Source: a virus. From it: a DNA stretch of 24,942 nt. Position 1 is the first letter of the stretch. Every line of letters starts with the position of its first letter. Under the pieces are notes generated by a model that had not been told where the DNA came from, searched no databases, and saw only the letters and a program-made list of their open reading frames with translations. Shown here in pieces: positions 6,377 through 17,414 of the stretch. The stretch covers positions 1 to 24,942 of the IMG/VR virus record IMGVR_UViG_3300005939_000047. One strand, given 5' to 3'. The translations under genes were made by a program, and so were the position numbers.

Positions 6377-7860
6377 GATCTAAAGCGGATATTGTTATCG
6401 GATGATGAAAAGCCTGAGCTTGAAAAACAGTGGCACTTATACTTGAGCCACTTAGAAATATAACAGAAGTACAAGATTTTTGATCTGTAATATTCAGGCG
6501 TACTATGCCGATGGTAACTAACCAATGAGGATTACGAGATAAAGCGATGGAATTTTACGCATCTATACCTTGAGCCAGTCCAATGGAAAGTACAAAGACC
6601 TGGAAATTTTTGAATAAAGATTGATTTTCAAATAAATTAAAATTTTCACATCTCGAACACGAGAAAGATAAATTAAATCGACAGTGAACAGAAATACCGT
6701 TTATGTGATTTGATGAATTGACACATTTCTCAAAAACACAATTCTTTTATCTATTATCTAGGAATAGATCTACTTGTTGAGTTCGTCCATACGTTCGTGC
6801 AACTTGTAATCCTGATCCTGATAGTTGGGTTAAAGAATTTATTGAACGATGGATCGATCAAAAGACTTGATATATTATTCCTGAAAGATGTTGAGTTCTC
6901 AGATATTTTACTATGGACTGAGAAAATATAGTACGATGAGACAGCCCCAAAGAAGTTAAAAAGAAGTGTCCTAAAATCTTCAAAAATAAGGAGCTTGCTA
7001 AATATGATATTTCTGATCTTATTAAATCAGTTACTTTTATTGAATGAGATATATACGAAAATAAAAAACTTTTAGATAAAGACCCTGCATATTTAGGAAA
7101 TCTTTTGGCCCAAAGTACACAGGTTAAATCACAACTTTTCGAATGAAACCGAAACGTCAGAGTAGACGGGCTTTCTTTATTCAAAGAAACATCACTAAAT
7201 GATATGTTTAGTAATTTTGTGGAGGACTCAGAAAAAAGATATATTACTGTCGATGTTGCGAGATTATGAAAAGATCTAGCGATAATAAAATGTTGGCAAT
7301 GATTTAAAGTTTATAAAACTCGTGTCTTTACAAAATGTTTGATTACAGATCTTTATAGTGAAATCGAGAAGCTCAGAAAAAGCGAAAGCATCCAAATATC
7401 TAGGACATTGATCGATCAAGATGGAGTATGATGAGGACTGTTGGATATGTGAAGCTATGTTTGATTTAGTTGATGATTGCCTGCACTTCCTGATCCAACC
7501 ACTGAGATCAAAGAGAATTACGCCAATCTAAAGACCCAATGTTTTTATAGGACTGCTGTCAGAATAAATGATGGAAGTATGGCTATAGATACAAAAGATA
7601 TTATGGTAGATGGATTGGTAACAAAAGATATAAAAGTTTGATGACAAATACACGATGTAAAATCTTTAATTAAAAAACAACTTAGATCTATCAAAAAAGA
7701 TAAAATCGACAAAGAGTGAAAGCTCCAAATAAATTCTAAAGAAAACCAAAAGAATAATTTAAATTGAATGTCTCCCGATTTTGCTGATACGATTATGATG
7801 AGAGAATATTTTGAACTAATAAAAGAAATAGACCCAACCGAACAGATATTTTTTAGTTAA
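6331..7860 (+). CDS. terL: Terminase large subunit
   Basis: The 509 aa ATPase-nuclease drives DNA into the procapsid and cuts concatemers. The N-terminus fits (QTNFLGSKADIVIGGGKAGA), with Walker A GGGKAGAGKT at residues 24-33 coded with four UGA codons, Walker B IPFMGFDE ending at D128-E129, and RuvC-like nuclease acids D308 (YITVDVARLGKD), D362 or D364 (LIDQDGVGGG) and D486 (SPDFADTIMM). Length is normal for the family. About 30 of 39 Gly codons are UGA, the highest use among the genes counted. The start at 6331 lies inside terS and gives a complete N-terminus. This gene is the clearest proof of the UGA-Gly reading. Confidence 0.95.
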
Positions 7861-7872
7861 TAAAATACTTTA

Positions 7873-8109
7873 ATGGCCAGCAAATGATTGTTCTTGTATT
7901 TGATACCAAAAGCTCCAACGAATTGGGGTAAGGTTTCTCAAGCACGATTTAAAAAACAGCCACACAAACTACAAGTATTTATATATTTAAAATACAATCA
8001 AAAATATTGCAAAAGATTTATTATGAGAAATATGTATATATCAGCAGAAAATACTTTCTATAAATATGACAAGATAATACAAAAACACCTCAAAAATAAT
8101 ATTGTTTAG
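7873..8109 (+). CDS. Hypothetical 78 aa basic protein
   Basis: A 78-residue basic protein rich in Lys, Tyr and Asn with one UGA-Gly near its start (MASKGLFLYLIPKAPTNWGK). It sits between the large terminase and the tail tube gene, 12 bases after terL. Tyr and Phe are frequent (for example YNQKYCKRF). No family recognised; a 76-base gap with no further gene follows it. Confidence 0.55.
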
Positions 8110-8185
8110 TATCACGACTATTGACTATTATAAATTTTTTCCTTATACGGGAGATGATTGTATTTTAAATATTAAAATTTAATAA

Positions 8186-9136
8186 ATGACAAAATTTTCT
8201 GGAAAAACTATTAATGTCTGAATAGTTATAGAGGCTTCACCTGGTGCTGGTGGTGTTCCTGACACTTGGTTCAAATGGAATGAATTATCACTACAAAACA
8301 AAGTGACTCACGTTATGGATGAAAGTTCATTGTGAAATATTGTAGATGTAGCTGACACAGAAATTTCTTCTGAATATGCTGAATGAGGATTATGAGGAAA
8401 TGTAGCGCCTATTTCTATTGGTTGGTTATTATATTTAATTTTCTGACAAGCGCCAGTAACTACTGGAGCAGGTCCAATTTATGACCACACGTTCGAATTA
8501 TTGAATGCTAACACGCAACAAACTGCTGGTATCACTATTGAAAGGCCAACAGATGAATTGCAACACACTTTAAGTTATGTTGAAAATATGACTATCTCTG
8601 CCGAAATAGATGGTTATGTAACAGTTAGTATGAACGTAAAAGGTAAGAAATGAACCGTTGTAACTCATACCGCATCTTTCACTGATGAAAAAGCTTTCGT
8701 TGCTAATATGCTTAAATTATATGTAGCTGATGAGTGAGATAATCCACTATTAGATCCTAATATTTGTCTTAAATCTTTCGAACTTGTCCTAACAAGAGAT
8801 CAGGAGGAGGATAGGTGTATGTCTGATATAGCTATGGGAGAACAAATCACAAATAAATTTATAATTACAGGATCGTTTGAAGTTACTATGGAAGATAGTG
8901 ATGATATGGATGATTACTGTAACAACCAATATAAAGCAATATCTATTGTGATCGAAAATGCAGACTCAGATATATTAACTTTCACTATGCCAAAAGCTGT
9001 ATATGTAAATCGAACGCCTGCAATGTCACTTGATGCTATAACAAAACAAACTATAGAATTTAAAGGTCTATATTCTACTTCAGAAAGCAAAGCAATAAAT
9101 GCTGTCCTAGAAAATACTTTAGCTTCGTATGTTTAA
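8186..9136 (+). CDS. Phage tail tube protein
   Basis: The 316 aa protein resembles the tail tube family whose members open GIEATPGTA; here VGIVIEASPGAGGVPDTWFK. It continues with an NIVDV..TEISSEYAEGGL stretch and NVAPISIGWLLYLIFG, the pattern of a mostly beta-sheet tube subunit with an early helix. It would stack in rings around the tape measure to form the siphovirus tail. Seven of about 22 Gly are UGA, fewer than in the terminase, which fits a strongly expressed gene. Its place before the protease and capsid genes is unusual; tail tube genes normally follow the neck genes. Confidence 0.75.
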
Positions 9137-9167
9137 TATTAATTTTATATATTTCTTTTAAATAAAA

Positions 9168-9929
9168 ATGGACGCAATAAATATAATTATAAAAATAATA
9201 ACAGAGGAAGTCGCAAAGCAATATAGGGAATTTGTTGAAACTGCTGTAGACATAAAAGTTTCTGATGAGGACGACAATACTTTTAAAGTTATCGCAAATA
9301 GTTGAGAAGAAGACAGAGTATGAGATATTGTTATTGCAGCAGGAGTAGATACAAAAAATTATATGAAAAATCCAATTGTATTGGCGGATCATAGATATGC
9401 AATCGCAAGTATTGTCTGAATTTGAACTAAGGTATATGTTGATTGAAAAAAACTTATTCTTGAATGAAAATTTGCAGATAGCCCGATGGGAGATTTATGT
9501 AAATCATTATATAGTCAAGGAGCATTAAAAACTGTTTCAATTTGATTCATAACTAAACAAAGAAACGAAAAAAATAGAGACATCATTGAGAAATCAGAAC
9601 TATTAGAAGTTTCTTTTATACCAGTACCTTGTGATGCAGGAGCTGTAAGTTTAGATAAAAAACAATTAGAATTATGAATAGAGATTTGATTAATTTCTAA
9701 AGAAGTTGCCAAAAAAATAGAAACGATGGATGAAGTTGTTGAAAGTATTAAATCATATATCGACGAAAAATTCGATACTATGACAAAAGAAATCAAAACA
9801 GTAACATCAAAAGATACTGAAGATGGGGAGAACAACCCACCCGAAGAAAAAAAGGTAGAGATTACAAAAGAACAAGCACAGTTATTTGTAAAAGCTCTTA
9901 GTGAATGATTATTCACTGCCAAAAAATAA
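9168..9929 (+). CDS. HK97-type prohead protease
   Basis: The 253 aa protein is a capsid maturation serine protease (S78 family type) that trims the scaffold domain of the capsid protein. Visible residues are the catalytic H75 in VLADHRY, S124 in LKTVSIGF and the conserved EVSFIPVPCDAGA segment. The start region reads DIKVSDEDDNTFKVIANSGE, matching the usual beta-strand opening. The last 90 residues are a charged, helical tail (ESIKSYIDEKFDTMTKEIKT) that may act as scaffold. It lies 28 bases before the major capsid gene, the standard partner. Confidence 0.85.
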
Positions 9930-9957
9930 TCAATTTTTATATTCTTTTTTTAAAATT

Positions 9958-11181
9958 ATGAGCGAAGCAGAATTAAAAGAATTGATGGAGAAATTAACTC
10001 CTCAATTAGAAACTTTATTAAAGTCTACTGTAGAGGCTTCTTTGAGTGATGAAACACTTAAAAGTTTAATTGCAGACCAAATGAAAGATATGGATTTGGA
10101 AGCAGACGCAGAAAAAATGGTTGCATTGGAAAAATCTGTTAAGGAATTGACAGAAAAAATGCAAATGAATACACTTTGAACTAAAGAATTGAAATCTGAA
10201 AAAGCTATTGAATTATTTGAAATGGCTGTTATCAAATCAGCAAAGGACAAAACTTCAGTAGAAGCTGAATTAAAGACTTTGACTGAGGGTGCAACTGGTC
10301 TAGGATTAGACGCTAGTGGATTATACTTTATCCAAACTGAATTCCGAAAGGAAATTCAAAAAGTTTTCAATGACAAATTCTATGCAACTGCATATTGTAG
10401 AATTATGCCAATGAACTCTAAGACTTTAGAAGTGCCTATCTTAGTGCAAAATGCAACTAATGGAGCTTGGGTAGCTGAAGCTGCATCTTGAGATGATGGG
10501 ATACCAGGTGGAACAGAAATCTTATTGACTGCAAAAAAATGGACTAGATTATTGAATGCAACTTCTGAAATGGTAGAAGACTTTTCAGCGGATGGAACAC
10601 TTTGGACTATGTTTGCGGAAGCAGCAGCAGAACAATTGATGTTATTTATTGACGACCAAGTTTTCAAAGGAGATGGTACAGGTACTGGATCAACTCAAAA
10701 TGTTCTTGGAGTATTTAATTTGACTGGTGCGGCTGTTACTACTTTGAGTGGTGCTGTATCAACTATGGATTATGACGATTTGATAGATATGCTTTACGAC
10801 ATCCCTGTTAAATACAGAAGAAATGTTATATTCTTCTTTGCTAGAGATGGAATAAAAGGTCTTAGAAAGTTGAAAGATAATGATTGATTGCCTATCTATG
10901 CAGGTCCTAGAGAAGCTCAACCAGCTACATTAATGGGTTACCCAGTTGTTGAATTGGCCGTTGGTCAAGACGCAGTTGGAGACGACGAAGTTTTTGGAGC
11001 AGTTGGAAATCTAAAACATTTCGCTATGGGAATGAGAAAAAACCTTACAACTGAGTGGGGTTACATTGATTCAAATTTTGCAAAAGGAATTAAATCAATG
11101 AAAGTTGAAACAAGATTTGATGCTAAAGCTATATTCGAGGATGCGTTCTCGCTTATAAAAACTGCAGCTTCAAGTTCTTAA
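9958..11181 (+). CDS. HK97-fold major capsid protein
   Basis: The 407 aa protein has the expected plan: a helical N-terminal delta/scaffold domain to about residue 110 (MSEAELKELMEKLTPQLETL), which the protease would remove, then the HK97 core with VPILVQNATNGAWVAEAA, an AAAEQLMLFIDDQVFKGDGT segment before the P-loop-like hinge, and ATLMGYPVVELAVG followed by NLKHFAMGMRKNL near the end. Only 3 of about 30 Gly codons are UGA (10177, 10489, 10885), in sharp contrast to the terminase; this probably reflects selection on the most strongly translated gene. A terminator follows. Confidence 0.93.
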
Positions 11182-11187
11182 CATATT

Positions 11188-11218
11188 AGGGGGGGATAAC
11201 CTCCCCTCCTTTTCTTTT
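11188..11218 (+). terminator. Rho-independent terminator after capsid gene
   Basis: AGGGGGGG (11188-11195) and CCTCCCCT (11200-11207) pair over eight bases (one G-T pair) around an ATAA loop and are followed by CCTTTTCTTTT. It could set the capsid transcript level apart from the neck genes downstream. Confidence 0.75.
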
Positions 11219-11239
11219 AATTATTAATTAATATACGCT

Positions 11240-11578
11240 ATGAGATACAAAGTATTAAGAGGAATTATTCAATGAAAAAAAGTTTGAGATATTGTCGATA
11301 TGGATTTTGATTTGGCCAAGAAATATTGACCTAATTATTTAGAGATCGATAAAAAACCTATAGAAGAAAGGGAAATACAATCGCCACCACCAGGAACAAA
11401 AGCTAAAATGACCTGGGAGCAAATTAAAGCTGAGGCGTGAGGAAAAGTAGATAAGTTTAAGGCAGACAGAATCAAAGAGATCGCTGTCGATCATAAAATT
11501 GATATTTTTAAAGAGGATGGTAAAAATTTCAAGTCTAAAAAGACATTAATTGAGGAGTTAAACATTTTAACAAAATAA
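11240..11578 (+). CDS. Hypothetical 112 aa head/neck-region protein
   Basis: A 112-residue protein after the capsid terminator. The N-terminal third is strand-rich (MRYKVLRGIIQGKKVGDIVDM, a small beta-barrel-like opening), a proline segment (QSPPPGTKAKM) follows, and the end is helical and charged (ADRIKEIAVDHKIDIFKEDG), similar to short helix-extended-helix DNA-binding modules seen in phage neck proteins. Small proteins with this split layout commonly lie between capsid and connector genes. No certain family. Confidence 0.6.
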
Positions 11579-11590
11579 ACAAAAGATCTT

Positions 11591-12211
11591 ATGAACGACT
11601 TGGACTATATATTGGGGCTAGTAAAAACTGCGTTGGGAATAACCGGTACTACTAGGGATGACGAACTAAAGCAATGGATCGAGTGAGCCATTGACTATAT
11701 TTCTAATTATACTCATCGTCCAATTCGTTCAGAAGACATAGTAGAAGTTTTAAATTGAGGAAAAAATAGTAATATTATAAAATATCCAACTGATGCTATA
11801 ACAAAAGTCGAATATAGAGTTGACTATACTCGAACAGAAGAAACTATAGTGTCTTGATCTATATTAATGGATTATAGAAATCCATATTTTATTGATAGAA
11901 CAACTCTAGGAGTAAAAAATCTTAGACTTTCATATACTACAGGTCGAACATTACAAACTGATCCAGTACCACCACTAACAGAGGCGACAATAGGAACTTT
12001 GCCAAATGATTTATACACAGTTATAGTAAATTATGTTGTGGCCGTAGATAAATTAAATAGTTCTTGAATTATAGATGGAGTTAAATCAGAAAAATTGGCC
12101 GATTATTCTATCACTTTCAAAACATCTTCAGAAATGAGTAGTGGAAACATCTTATTGTCATCGTCGGATAAGACAATTTTAGATACCTATGTTTTATATA
12201 ATCTAGTATAA
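11591..12211 (+). CDS. Head-tail connector (gp6-like adaptor)
   Basis: The 206 aa protein fits the head-tail connector type that docks under the portal. The diagnostic region is the helical start LGLVKTALGITGTTRDDELK followed by QWIEGAIDYISNYTHRPI, as in the family's D..L..lI..A...ie.yt.r. It continues with TDAITKVEYRVD and a beta-rich C-terminus. Position after the capsid and before the head-closure gene agrees. The stop is one base before the next ATG. Confidence 0.75.
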
Positions 12212-12212
12212 G

Positions 12213-12530
12213 ATGTCTATAAAAAATTGCAGTGCAGCAGTTCAAAGAATGGTATATGTCAACTGAAAATCAACGTGAATGACCACAGTTGCCACATACG
12301 ATTGATATTGGACAGCAATTTGAGAGGAATCAAAATTATTTGATCCTGCAAGTATGGGTAAAGCATTTATATTGAAAATAACGCAGAATGATGTAGATAT
12401 TAGGGATGGGGATGAGGTTATTATAGAGTCAAATACCTATTCTGTGAGTGGCGTATCTCACAGGAAAGGGGGGAATCTATATTTAACAACTGCTTTATTA
12501 AATTTGAATCAAGAAGATGCTACAAGTTAA
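12213..12530 (+). CDS. Head closure / stopper protein
   Basis: The 105 aa protein is short and beta-rich (AAVQRMVYVNGKSTGMTTVA, then DVDIRDGDEVIIESNTYSVS with a Gly-Asp-Glu turn), like the head-closure or head-tail joining proteins that seal the connector. The ending is VSHRKGGNLYLTTALLNL. It overlaps the next gene by 14 bases. Assignment rests on the fold pattern and its place in the neck block rather than on a strict motif. Confidence 0.6.
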
Positions 12531-12948
12531 TATTGATCCAAAAGACGCAATGAAAAATCTTAATGAAATATCTAAAGATGATATACCAAGAGCTTTATCA
12601 GCTTGGATTGAAAAAGCACTTATAACTATACAAAGAGAAGCTAAAAAAGAAGTTCCAAGAGATACAGGAATATTAGCAAGATGAATTAGGTATAGGCAAA
12701 CTTGAAGATCTCGTTGAGAAGTATTTGACAATGTATCGTATGCTTGATTTGTTCACGAGTGAACTAGATCGCATACAATAACAGCTAAATGATGATGATT
12801 ATATTGGTCTTGAGCTAGACACCCAGTGAAAAGCGTAAGACATCCAGGAACAAAAGCCAATCCTTTCTTTGTGAGAGCAATAAAAAATAAAGAAGACAAA
12901 TTATTAAGTTTATTAGCATCAACAATCGACAGCTTTATATCAAAATAG
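12517..12948 (+). CDS. HK97 gp10-like tail/neck protein
   Basis: The 143 aa protein shows the HK97 gp10-like pattern: a helical first half (ALITIQREAKKEVPRDTGIL), then NVSYAGFVHEGTRSHTI with the Gly of HEGTR coded by UGA, and near the end VRHPGTKANPFFVRAIK. This is one of the most reliable family signatures in the window. Such proteins act at the head-tail junction or in tail completion. Three successive UGA codons read as Gly follow ITAK. Overlaps the previous gene by 14 bases. Confidence 0.85.
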
Positions 12949-12953
12949 TCATA

Positions 12954-13391
12954 ATGAGTATAGCAACTTGGAGAGATAAAATATACACAGCTCTATCGCC
13001 ACTAGCAGGATCAGGTATCACAAAACCAATGACTGAGATATATAAATATGCTCCAAAAAAATGGGACAATCCGCCATTTATGATAATTCAATATGATAAT
13101 ACCGCTAATGAGACTGAGGATAGTTGTTCAAATAATCTTACATATAGTTTTATATTATCAATAGTTCATCTTATTAATGATGATATTGATTGGGCAACTG
13201 CAGAGCAAGCAATTTGCAATATTATAGATCTATCTATAGGATTATTAAATGATAATAGAGCTTGGGGATGAGATGCAGTGGCGACAATATGACCAACATC
13301 TGAACTTGTAGAAATTACAGCCTCTGAGAAATGAGGGGCCTTAGTTGGTAGAATATCAGTTTGAATAAAATCACAAGACGTTTTATCTTAG
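12954..13391 (+). CDS. Tail completion / tail terminator-like protein
   Basis: The 145 aa protein sits directly after the gp10-like gene, where siphoviruses encode the tail terminator or completion protein. It opens MSIATWRDKIYTALSPLA, continues YKYAPKKWDNPPFMIIQYDN and has the beta-strand series LTYSFILSIVHLIND before DWATAEQAICNIIDLSIGLL, a strand-then-helix layout typical of that family. A weaker match than its neighbours. Confidence 0.55.
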
Positions 13392-13400
13392 AATATTACA

Positions 13401-15410
13401 ATGAATATTATACAAAAAATAGTATCAAGAGTATTATGAGTACAAAAAACAGCAACAGTAAGTAATCGATTTCCTGATGTTGTTTCTAGTGATCCTACAT
13501 CTCTATCAAGATGAGACTATATAAAATATTTCAAGTCTTGGCAATATATTGCTATCACTACAATTTGAGATGCTATGTCAGCTCAAAAAACAGTATTAAA
13601 AAATAAACAATGAAACGAAAGGAATCATCCATATATGAAATTTATGACATCTGAATTAATAAATTCAGTATCTCATAGTTACGAATTATTCGGGACTGCT
13701 TATATTTTAATGATAAGAGCTTCTGAAACTTCAGCGGTTCAATGATTAAGAATATTAAGGCCTGATTTAATGCAAGAAGATTTTGACGAACGTGGAAGAT
13801 TAAGACAATGGTTTTATTATGGAGAAAACACAGTAACAAATATACACAAAGAAGATGTAATAGTTGTTGCTGATTGGAATCCATATCAAGAATATCCACA
13901 TATAACTAGATGAGTATCAAAACTTTCTGCAGCAGCAGGAACGATATTAAATGATGAAATATGAACTATATGGAATCAACAAAATATGACTGATTGAAAC
14001 ACTAGGACTCCAGTTATTACATCGTCTCAATCACTAACGAAAGATCAAATAAAAATTATGAAAGATTCACGAGACGAAAGTCATTGATGAGTTTGAAAAC
14101 AAAATTGAGCTGCATTTTTGGCCAATTGATTTCAAATACAAAACTTGAATCCAACTCCAAAAGATATGGACTATCCTTTACAACAAAAATGGGATGCAGA
14201 AAAAATATTGGCAACTTATAGAGTTCCAAAAGCTGTTACCGGTATGTGAGAGGGTGTGAATGTTTGAAATGTTGAAGCGTTTAATTCTATATTTGCTGAA
14301 AGAGCTTTGACTCCGTTGGCTCAAAAAATATCTACAGCATTTTCAACTACATTATTCAGTTGAATAGGTACATACGAGTTTGTAAATATTATGCCAGTTG
14401 AGGAAGATAATATTAGAAATAATTACAATACTGGGCTTATATCTCAGAATGAGGGTAGAAATTCTCTAGGATATAAATCAGTTAAATGATGAGATGTATT
14501 TGTTGATGGCGCTCCAGCTGTTACAGAAATTTCAGGAAGTAAAAAAGATATAGAAAAGAAAAGTATATCAGATACTATAGTAAATAAATTCTCTTTATTA
14601 TTAAAAGAAGTTGAACCAAAAAAACGAAGTGAAGATCGAATGGAAAAGAAAATTTCTAAGAAAACTAGGAGAATGAAAAAATATTACAAACCATACAATG
14701 CAAAATTACAAACAATATTCTGAATACAAGAAAAAGATATAATGAAACAATATGATTCACAGACAAAAGATATAAAAGAAATATCTATAGATATGAAAAA
14801 AGTATCAGTCTCATTATGAAATAAATATACTAATGCCTATTTGAGATTATTAGGCCCTGTTCAAAAGGATTTAATGGAATCAGAATGACAATTAGCTATG
14901 AATGAGGTTAAAGATATGGCTTTTGATGTGAACACAACAAAATCTAAGAAGATCCAAAAATGAATACTAACTAATATGGCACAAGAGGTCGACAAAGTTA
15001 CTGACAAGAAATTGAACGCAGTAATCGATGCAGGAATACAAGGTTGATTATCTCCTGATGAAGTGAGAGTATCTATACAGTGAGTATTTACAGAACTTTC
15101 AACAAGTAGAGCCAAAAAAATTGTTAGAACAGAAACTATGAGAGCAGCCACAGACTCACAAATATTAGCTCGAGATCAATCAAATATTGTTAAATGAAAA
15201 GAACGATACACAGCTCAAGACGAAAGAGTTTGTGAATGGTGTGGTCCTCTACATTGAAAAAAAATAGGCTTAACAGATCCGTATTTCAAGAAATGAGATA
15301 AATATAAAGGTAGGGATTGATGAACAATGAAACTAGATTATTCATCTACCGAATGATCTCCACTACATCCAAATTGTAGATGTGATTTAATACCTATCGT
15401 AGAAGACTAA
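13401..15410 (+). CDS. Portal protein fused to MuF head-morphogenesis domain
   Basis: The 669 aa protein joins two normally separate head proteins. Residues 1-370 form an HK97-type portal (YIAITTIGDAMSAQKTVL early, SYELFGTAYILMIR, later LATYRVPKAVTGMGEGV, FAERALTPLAQKI), the dodecameric ring through which DNA enters. A helical linker follows. From about residue 565 the MuF/SPP1 gp7 module appears: RAKKIVRTETMRAATDSQ, then RVCEWCGPLHGKK and SPLHPNCRCDLIPIVED with the typical Cys-His set. Its location after the tail completion gene, away from the terminase, is unusual. The frame is continuous with UGA as Gly. The portal part and the MuF part are both clear. Confidence 0.88.
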
Positions 15411-15434
15411 ATTTTTATTCTTAATTATACGCCA

Positions 15435-15725
15435 ATGATTAAAATTTGAGAAATCGAAGTAAAGTTCAAACCCAATATGACAGTAAGAGATTGACAATTT
15501 TTAACAAAATGCTATGCAAACTTAGAAAATGAAAAGACCGAATATGGTCAAATGGAAATGAGTAACGATTTAATGTTCTTATTTATAGTAGAAATAGATG
15601 GAGTAAAAGACAAGCTCCAAATTGAGAAATATGTATTAGATGGTAAATTGACTATGGATGATTATGCGGAATTAGTTGAAGCTACAACAAAATATTTTGA
15701 CGAAGTGCAAAAAAAAAAGATATAA
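15435..15725 (+). CDS. Tail assembly chaperone (G-like, zero frame)
   Basis: The 96 aa product lies just before the tape measure gene, where siphoviruses encode the G/GT chaperones that coat the tape measure during tail assembly. It reads MIKIGEIEVKFKPNMTVRDG and ends acidic with VQKKKI. A run of ten A (15709-15718) sits six bases before the stop and a long open -1 frame continues from it, the standard arrangement for a G-GT frameshift. Confidence 0.75.
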
Positions 15726-15907
15726 TAATTAAGACATCATTATATGAAATATCTAAAATCGGGATAGCTAGTAAAATTAATTATACAGATGAAATAATAA
15801 ATGTTAGAATTATGCAGTTTATGAGTCGATCATACAATGATTTGATGGATACACCGATAGAATATGTAAATATTATTTTAGAAATGATAAACAAAGATAA
15901 TGGCTAA
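15435..15907 (+). CDS. Tail assembly chaperone, -1 frameshift product (GT-like)
   Basis: Shifting back one base in the A10 run continues translation from 15719 (KDIIIKTSLYEISKIGIASK) for 62 codons to TAA at 15905-15907, adding a helical T domain that ends VNIILEMINKDNG. The extension has no start of its own close to its beginning and would otherwise leave a gene-sized gap before the tape measure, whose ATG (15900) overlaps it by eight bases. The resulting protein is about 157 aa, normal for GT chaperones. Confidence 0.75.
15709..15719 (+). promoter_or_regulatory. Slippery A10-G ribosomal frameshift site
   Basis: Ten consecutive A followed by G, read as CAA AAA AAA AAG in the zero frame, allows -1 slippage of tandem Lys tRNAs. 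The zero-frame stop TAA is at 15723. No clear downstream pseudoknot was found by eye. Confidence 0.7.
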
Positions 15908-17408
15908 AGAAAGCGTCGTAAAAGTAATAATAAATTGAGTTGATAATTCTAAGAAAGCGTTGAATTCTGCGACGAAGTCAGTTTCTAAATTTGCAAAAGC
16001 TAATAAAACCACCTTTAAAAAGATGGCTGCTGTTTGAACAGTTGCCTTTGCTGCCGTAGTAGCGTTCGGATCTAAAATGGTAAAGCTTGCAAACAATCAA
16101 ATAGAACAAGAAAAGAAATTAGCTGTTGTATTAAGACAAAGAACAAAAGCAACAGACGATCAAATAGAATCCATAAAAAATTTAGCCAAAGAACAACAAA
16201 AACTTTGAATTCTTTGAGATGAAATACAACTTGCCTGAGCGCAACAGTTGGCCACTTTTGTTAAAAGTACAAAATCAGTAGAAAATCTTTTGCCAGCTAT
16301 GAATAATTTAGTAGCACAGCAAAAATGAGTTAAAGCAACTCAAGAAGATATGATAAATATTGCAAATCTTATGGGAAAAGCTTTAGATGGTCAAGTTTGA
16401 GCTTTGAGTAGAGTTGGAATATCTTTCTCAGACGCACAAGCAGAAATATTAAAGACCGGAAATGAAATGGAAAGATCAGCTATTCTTGCTGAAGTTATTA
16501 CCTGAAATGTTTGAGAAATGAACAAAGCACTTGCACAGACTACGTTTGCTGGTAAAATGACACAGCTAAAAAATAACTTATGAGATGTATGAGAAACTAT
16601 AGGAAAAGCACTTATTCCAATGCTTGATTTATTAGTTGATAAAATTGTTCCAGTTGTGACAAAATTTGCAACTTGGGCAGAAGAAAACCCTAAATTAATA
16701 AGAAATATATTAGTAATTGCTGGTGCTGTTGCTTGATTAGTGGCAGTTGTTGGTTTATTATGACTTGCTTTGCCTGGTCTTATTACAGGTATAGCTGCTT
16801 TAAATACTGTATTACTTGCCAATCCTTTTTGATTGGTGTTAGTAGCTATAGTTGCAGTTACTACGGCAATGAGAAAATTGGCCGATATGACTCAGACTAC
16901 AACTGAAAAAATGGAAAGTTATAGACAAGAATTGAGTGATTTAGACGAACAATACTCAAATTGAGAAATTACACTCGGTGATTATTTAAAGAAAACTGCT
17001 GAAGTTAGAGATCTAATGAATAGTGCTGCAGACGCTGCAACAACCTTTGGATGAACTCTTAAAGATAATTTATTCGATATGTTAAACACTATTGCAAGGC
17101 CTATTCAGTCAACAATAGATCTTATAAATCAATTAAGAAAAGCGTTCGGCCTGGCAAGTACATTATCAACAGGCGACACAGATCTATCAAAAGTAACAGG
17201 TTCAGCTCGTTGAGGAGGTTTGTTTGCAGGAAATGCTGGTGGATGAGTAACTGCATCGCCAACAGAATTCCAAACAAATATAACTTTACAATGATGAGTA
17301 AATGTCTCAGATCCAGCAGATGCAGAAGCATTTATGGAGAAAATATGAGGATTTGTAAAAGACACTATAAAAAATTCTTATAAAACAGCTTCTTTATGAA
17401 ATACTTAA
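15900..17408 (+). CDS. Tail tape measure protein
   Basis: The 502 aa protein sets tail length and passes into the cell envelope with the DNA. Residues 155-195 match the tape measure core (DGQVGALSRVGISFSDAQAE), followed by a TFAGKMTQLKNNLGDVGETI segment and ALIPMLDLLVDKIVPVV, TWAEENPKLIRNI (about 255-270), then two or three hydrophobic stretches to about residue 325 (VIAGAVAGLVAVVGLLGLAL). The Gly-rich C-terminus holds AGNAGGGVTASP. At 0.15 nm per residue the length would correspond to a tail near 75 nm, an inference. Overlaps the chaperone extension by eight bases. Confidence 0.88.
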
Positions 17409-17414
17409 TATAAA

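Noticed and set aside
8819-11181. Short separate genes or frameshifted pseudogenes in the tail tube and capsid region
   Set aside because: The breaks are all UGA at Gly positions; with code 25 these are single intact genes.
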